A stretch of DNA of 7,325 nucleotides from an uncultured Synergistaceae bacterium (GTDB taxonomy: Bacteria > Synergistota > Synergistia > Synergistales > Aminobacteriaceae): assembly GCA_937870605.1 (NCBI GenBank), contig CALMZW010000213.1, positions 1 through 7,325 on the forward strand, in the 5' to 3' direction. Positions 5,631 through 7,325 of this stretch are shown here, piece after piece. The translations under genes were made by a program, and so were the position numbers. The notes below the pieces were generated by a model. It did no database searches. It was not told where the DNA came from and worked only from the letters and a program-made list of their open reading frames with translations. Positions within the stretch are counted from its first letter, which is position 1. Each line of letters opens with the position of its first letter.

Positions 5631-6266
5631 ATGCCTGTTTGTTCACGCTGCGGAAAACAGGGGTTGTTTGTCCGGATCTCGAAGTGGAACGTCTGTTCTT
5701 CCTGTCAGAGGGGAATCGAAGAATTCGCCGCGGAGCGTATGGAGGTGTGCTCCGCGGATCTGAAGGCCGCGGAGGCATCGTCTTCCGGGGAAATGCGGTC
5801 GCGCTACCTGGATCAGGCGCTGGCCGCGCTTTCGGATCTCGTCCCGTTCGACGATTTCGATCCTCCGGTGACGACCCCGCGCCCGTCGGAGCGGATCCGC
5901 GACATTATGAAGATGAAGGAAGCCATCTCCTCGGAACAGGCGGACATAGCGCGTATTCTCGATCGGGCGGACGAAATCCTCTCGACGTTATCCACGCCTC
6001 TCGGAAGCGAAACGCGGATACGCTACGTTCTGTCGCTTCTCGACGAAGCGATCGGACGGGGGCGGAGCGGAGACGCGAATGCCATGGAACGCGCGTACCG
6101 GTTGCGCTCCGGGGTATTCACCCGACTTGCGGCGATCGACCGGAGCGCCGCCGGAATCCAGTCCGGCCTCGCGTTCACACGCGCCGACAGACACCGCGGC
6201 GGTCAGGACGAGGCGATCGTTTCCAGCGCCGCAGCAAGCACTCCGGGCAGGACATCCAGCGAATAG
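5631..6266 (+). CDS. Unrecognised zinc-ribbon protein with helical TPR-like C-terminal half
   Basis: This 211-residue protein of unknown function has no signal peptide or membrane segment. Residues 4-25 form a zinc ribbon with cysteines at 4, 7, 22 and 25. A predicted helical region follows (about 26-75), then a Pro/Asp-rich linker (72-87) and helices from about 88 to 182. The part from PLGS (123) to IQSGLA (181) aligns with the end of the partial gene at 1-387 (about 21 of 59 identical), so the two are paralogues. A zinc ribbon on a helical-repeat body suggests binding to protein or nucleic acid, but this is inference. It is divergent from lysW across a shared control region. Its last 64 nt overlap the RocB-like gene tail-to-tail, and its final 20 or so residues have no counterpart in the paralogue. 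The ATG at 5631 was chosen from the ribosome site and the upstream -10. Confidence 0.82.
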   Translation: MPVCSRCGKQGLFVRISKWNVCSSCQRGIEEFAAERMEVCSADLKAAEASSSGEMRSRYLDQALAALSDLVPFDDFDPPVTTPRPSERIRDIMKMKEAISSEQADIARILDRADEILSTLSTPLGSETRIRYVLSLLDEAIGRGRSGDANAMERAYRLRSGVFTRLAAIDRSAAGIQSGLAFTRADRHRGGQDEAIVSSAAASTPGRTSSE

Positions 6267-7325
6267 GGAAGATACAGCCGTTCCGTATCCTTGTGCGCGT
6301 CCTTGCCGATCGGGCCGATGTTGATCCCGGGAATGTCCAGCCGGCAGAGATCGTCGAGCGGAATCTCGTATTCCTTCCCCCAGAGCGGCATGTTGCGGCG
6401 CAACGGATCGAGATCCTCGCGCGATCCCTGAAACCCCAGGTAGCTCAGGTCCATGATCCCCTCGAAGATCTCCCTGACGTCGACGCCGAATCCCCGCGCT
6501 TTGGCGCGGTCAACGGCCGTCTGCGCCGCTTTCACGCATCCGAGTTCCCGGGACGTGTTCCGGGTGTTCCGCCGGGACGGGTAGAACGGCGGCAGAAAGC
6601 CGAGGACGACGGCCGGGCCATTGATTCCCGATGCCTGAACAATCCGTTCGAGTTCCGCTATGGAACGGTCCCGAACGTCGCCCGCCGCGGGGTCGCACCC
6701 CCGGTCGACGCGCACGCGCCCCGCTGCTTCCGCGCGGCGCATAAGCTCCTCGACCGTGAACACGGGAGCCGGACCGGCAGGAAGGCCGCAATGTTTCGCA
6801 AGCGCCTTCGCCGAAGAACGCAACTGCTCGTCGGTCCGGCGCAACGCTTCCGCCGCGGTCCGGCGCATATCCTCCAGAACGGAGGCGGGCGTCCCGTCAA
6901 CGACGAGACGGTTGCAGAACACCACGGCGCGATCCGGCAACGTGACGGCGTAATTCGGCCGAAGATCCCGCATCCGGAGGCAGGACTGCGGCGGAAGATA
7001 TCGTCCGTCCGCGGTTTCCGCGGTCGAGGGGGAACACTCGCAGAGGATTTCGAGATGCGCCGCCAGGAGCGCCGCGTTGTACCCGTCGAAATACTCGCCG
7101 ACGTGCGCCTCGCGCCCGATGCAGTAGAAAAGCGGCATGATCTTCCCGATCGTTCCCAGATGAACCATTCCCCTGCCGGATTCCGCGTCGCCAACGCACG
7201 GTTCGGTGTTGACGCACGCAAGAAAGGTCTCCCCGGCCGCCTGAAGACGGGCAAGCTCCGAAATCGCCGCACGCATCCCGGCCGAATCGCTTTCCTCGTC
7301 GGGCACGGCAAGCATGAGGAGATTC
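6203..7325 (-). CDS. RocB-like M20-family peptidase/deacylase, 3' part
   Basis: The frame runs in from beyond the right edge (it reads NLLMLAVPDEESDSAGM from the border), so the N-terminus is missing and the ATG at 7315 is internal; about 373 residues are seen. PDEES carries the M20 paired glutamates. HLGTIGKIMPLFYCIGREAH and HVGEYFDGYNAAL match the dimerisation part of RocB-type proteins. DLSYLGFQGSRED, INIGPIGKDAHKDTER and the ending YSLDVLPGVL match the RocB C-terminus, with the histidine in KDAHKDTER likely a zinc ligand. RocB is linked genetically to arginine use in Bacillus, but its reaction is not established; the fold implies amide hydrolysis of an amino-acid derivative. The gene converges on the zinc-ribbon gene with a 64-nt overlap in which this frame carries the conserved sequence. 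It might act on amino-acid conjugates or peptides in an amino-acid fermenter. Confidence 0.85.
   Translation of the reverse strand, partial: NLLMLAVPDEESDSAGMRAAISELARLQAAGETFLACVNTEPCVGDAESGRGMVHLGTIGKIMPLFYCIGREAHVGEYFDGYNAALLAAHLEILCECSPSTAETADGRYLPPQSCLRMRDLRPNYAVTLPDRAVVFCNRLVVDGTPASVLEDMRRTAAEALRRTDEQLRSSAKALAKHCGLPAGPAPVFTVEELMRRAEAAGRVRVDRGCDPAAGDVRDRSIAELERIVQASGINGPAVVLGFLPPFYPSRRNTRNTSRELGCVKAAQTAVDRAKARGFGVDVREIFEGIMDLSYLGFQGSREDLDPLRRNMPLWGKEYEIPLDDLCRLDIPGINIGPIGKDAHKDTERLYLPYSLDVLPGVLAAALETIASS

Noticed and set aside
1..7325. tRNA or rRNA genes, CRISPR arrays, insertion sequences
   Set aside because: No cloverleaf-like segment, regular spaced repeats, transposase motifs or terminal inverted repeats were noticed; the window is fully occupied by coding sequence apart from the divergent region.

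Overview
This is a GC-rich bacterial segment dominated by one compact minus-strand operon. The operon encodes a full set of amino-group carrier protein (LysW) genes: lysW-lysX-lysY-lysZ-lysJ-lysK, transcribed from about 5505 down to 380. The operon is tightly packed, with gaps of 6 and 14 nt and overlaps of 4, 31 and 11 nt. It is known from Thermus/Deinococcus, many archaea and scattered anaerobic phyla. Synergistota or another GC-rich, amino-acid-fermenting anaerobe would fit the RocB-like M20 neighbour and the clear GGAGG ribosome sites. That taxonomic guess is weak, because no marker gene is present.

Pathway logic: LysX ligates the amino group of alpha-aminoadipate (or glutamate) to the C-terminal glutamate of LysW. 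LysZ phosphorylates the side-chain carboxylate, LysY reduces it to the semialdehyde, LysJ transaminates it, and LysK releases lysine (or ornithine) and regenerates LysW. The genes that make alpha-aminoadipate (homocitrate synthase, homoaconitase, homoisocitrate dehydrogenase, LysN) are not in the window, so lysine versus ornithine/arginine cannot be decided here.

Layout: 1-387 (+) is the 3' part of an unrecognised helical, TPR-like protein. 380-5474 (-) is the lysWXYZJK operon. 5475-5630 is an AT-rich divergent control region with a strong sigma-70-type promoter for lysW, an extended -10 promoter for the gene on the other side, and two near-identical dyad elements 29 bp apart. 5631-6266 (+) is an unrecognised zinc-ribbon protein whose C-terminal half is a paralogue of the protein at 1-387. 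6203-7325 (-) is the 3' part of a RocB-like M20 peptidase-family gene.

The main points outside the known pathway are as follows. Two diverged members of an undescribed family bracket the LysW operon. Each converges on, and overlaps tail-to-tail with, an M20-family gene (8 nt with lysK, 64 nt with the RocB-like gene). The shared lysW/zinc-ribbon promoter region carries paired dyads with symmetry-preserving substitutions, which look like operators. No RNA genes, mobile elements, CRISPR arrays or convincing terminators were seen, and no gene-free stretch exceeds 160 bases.
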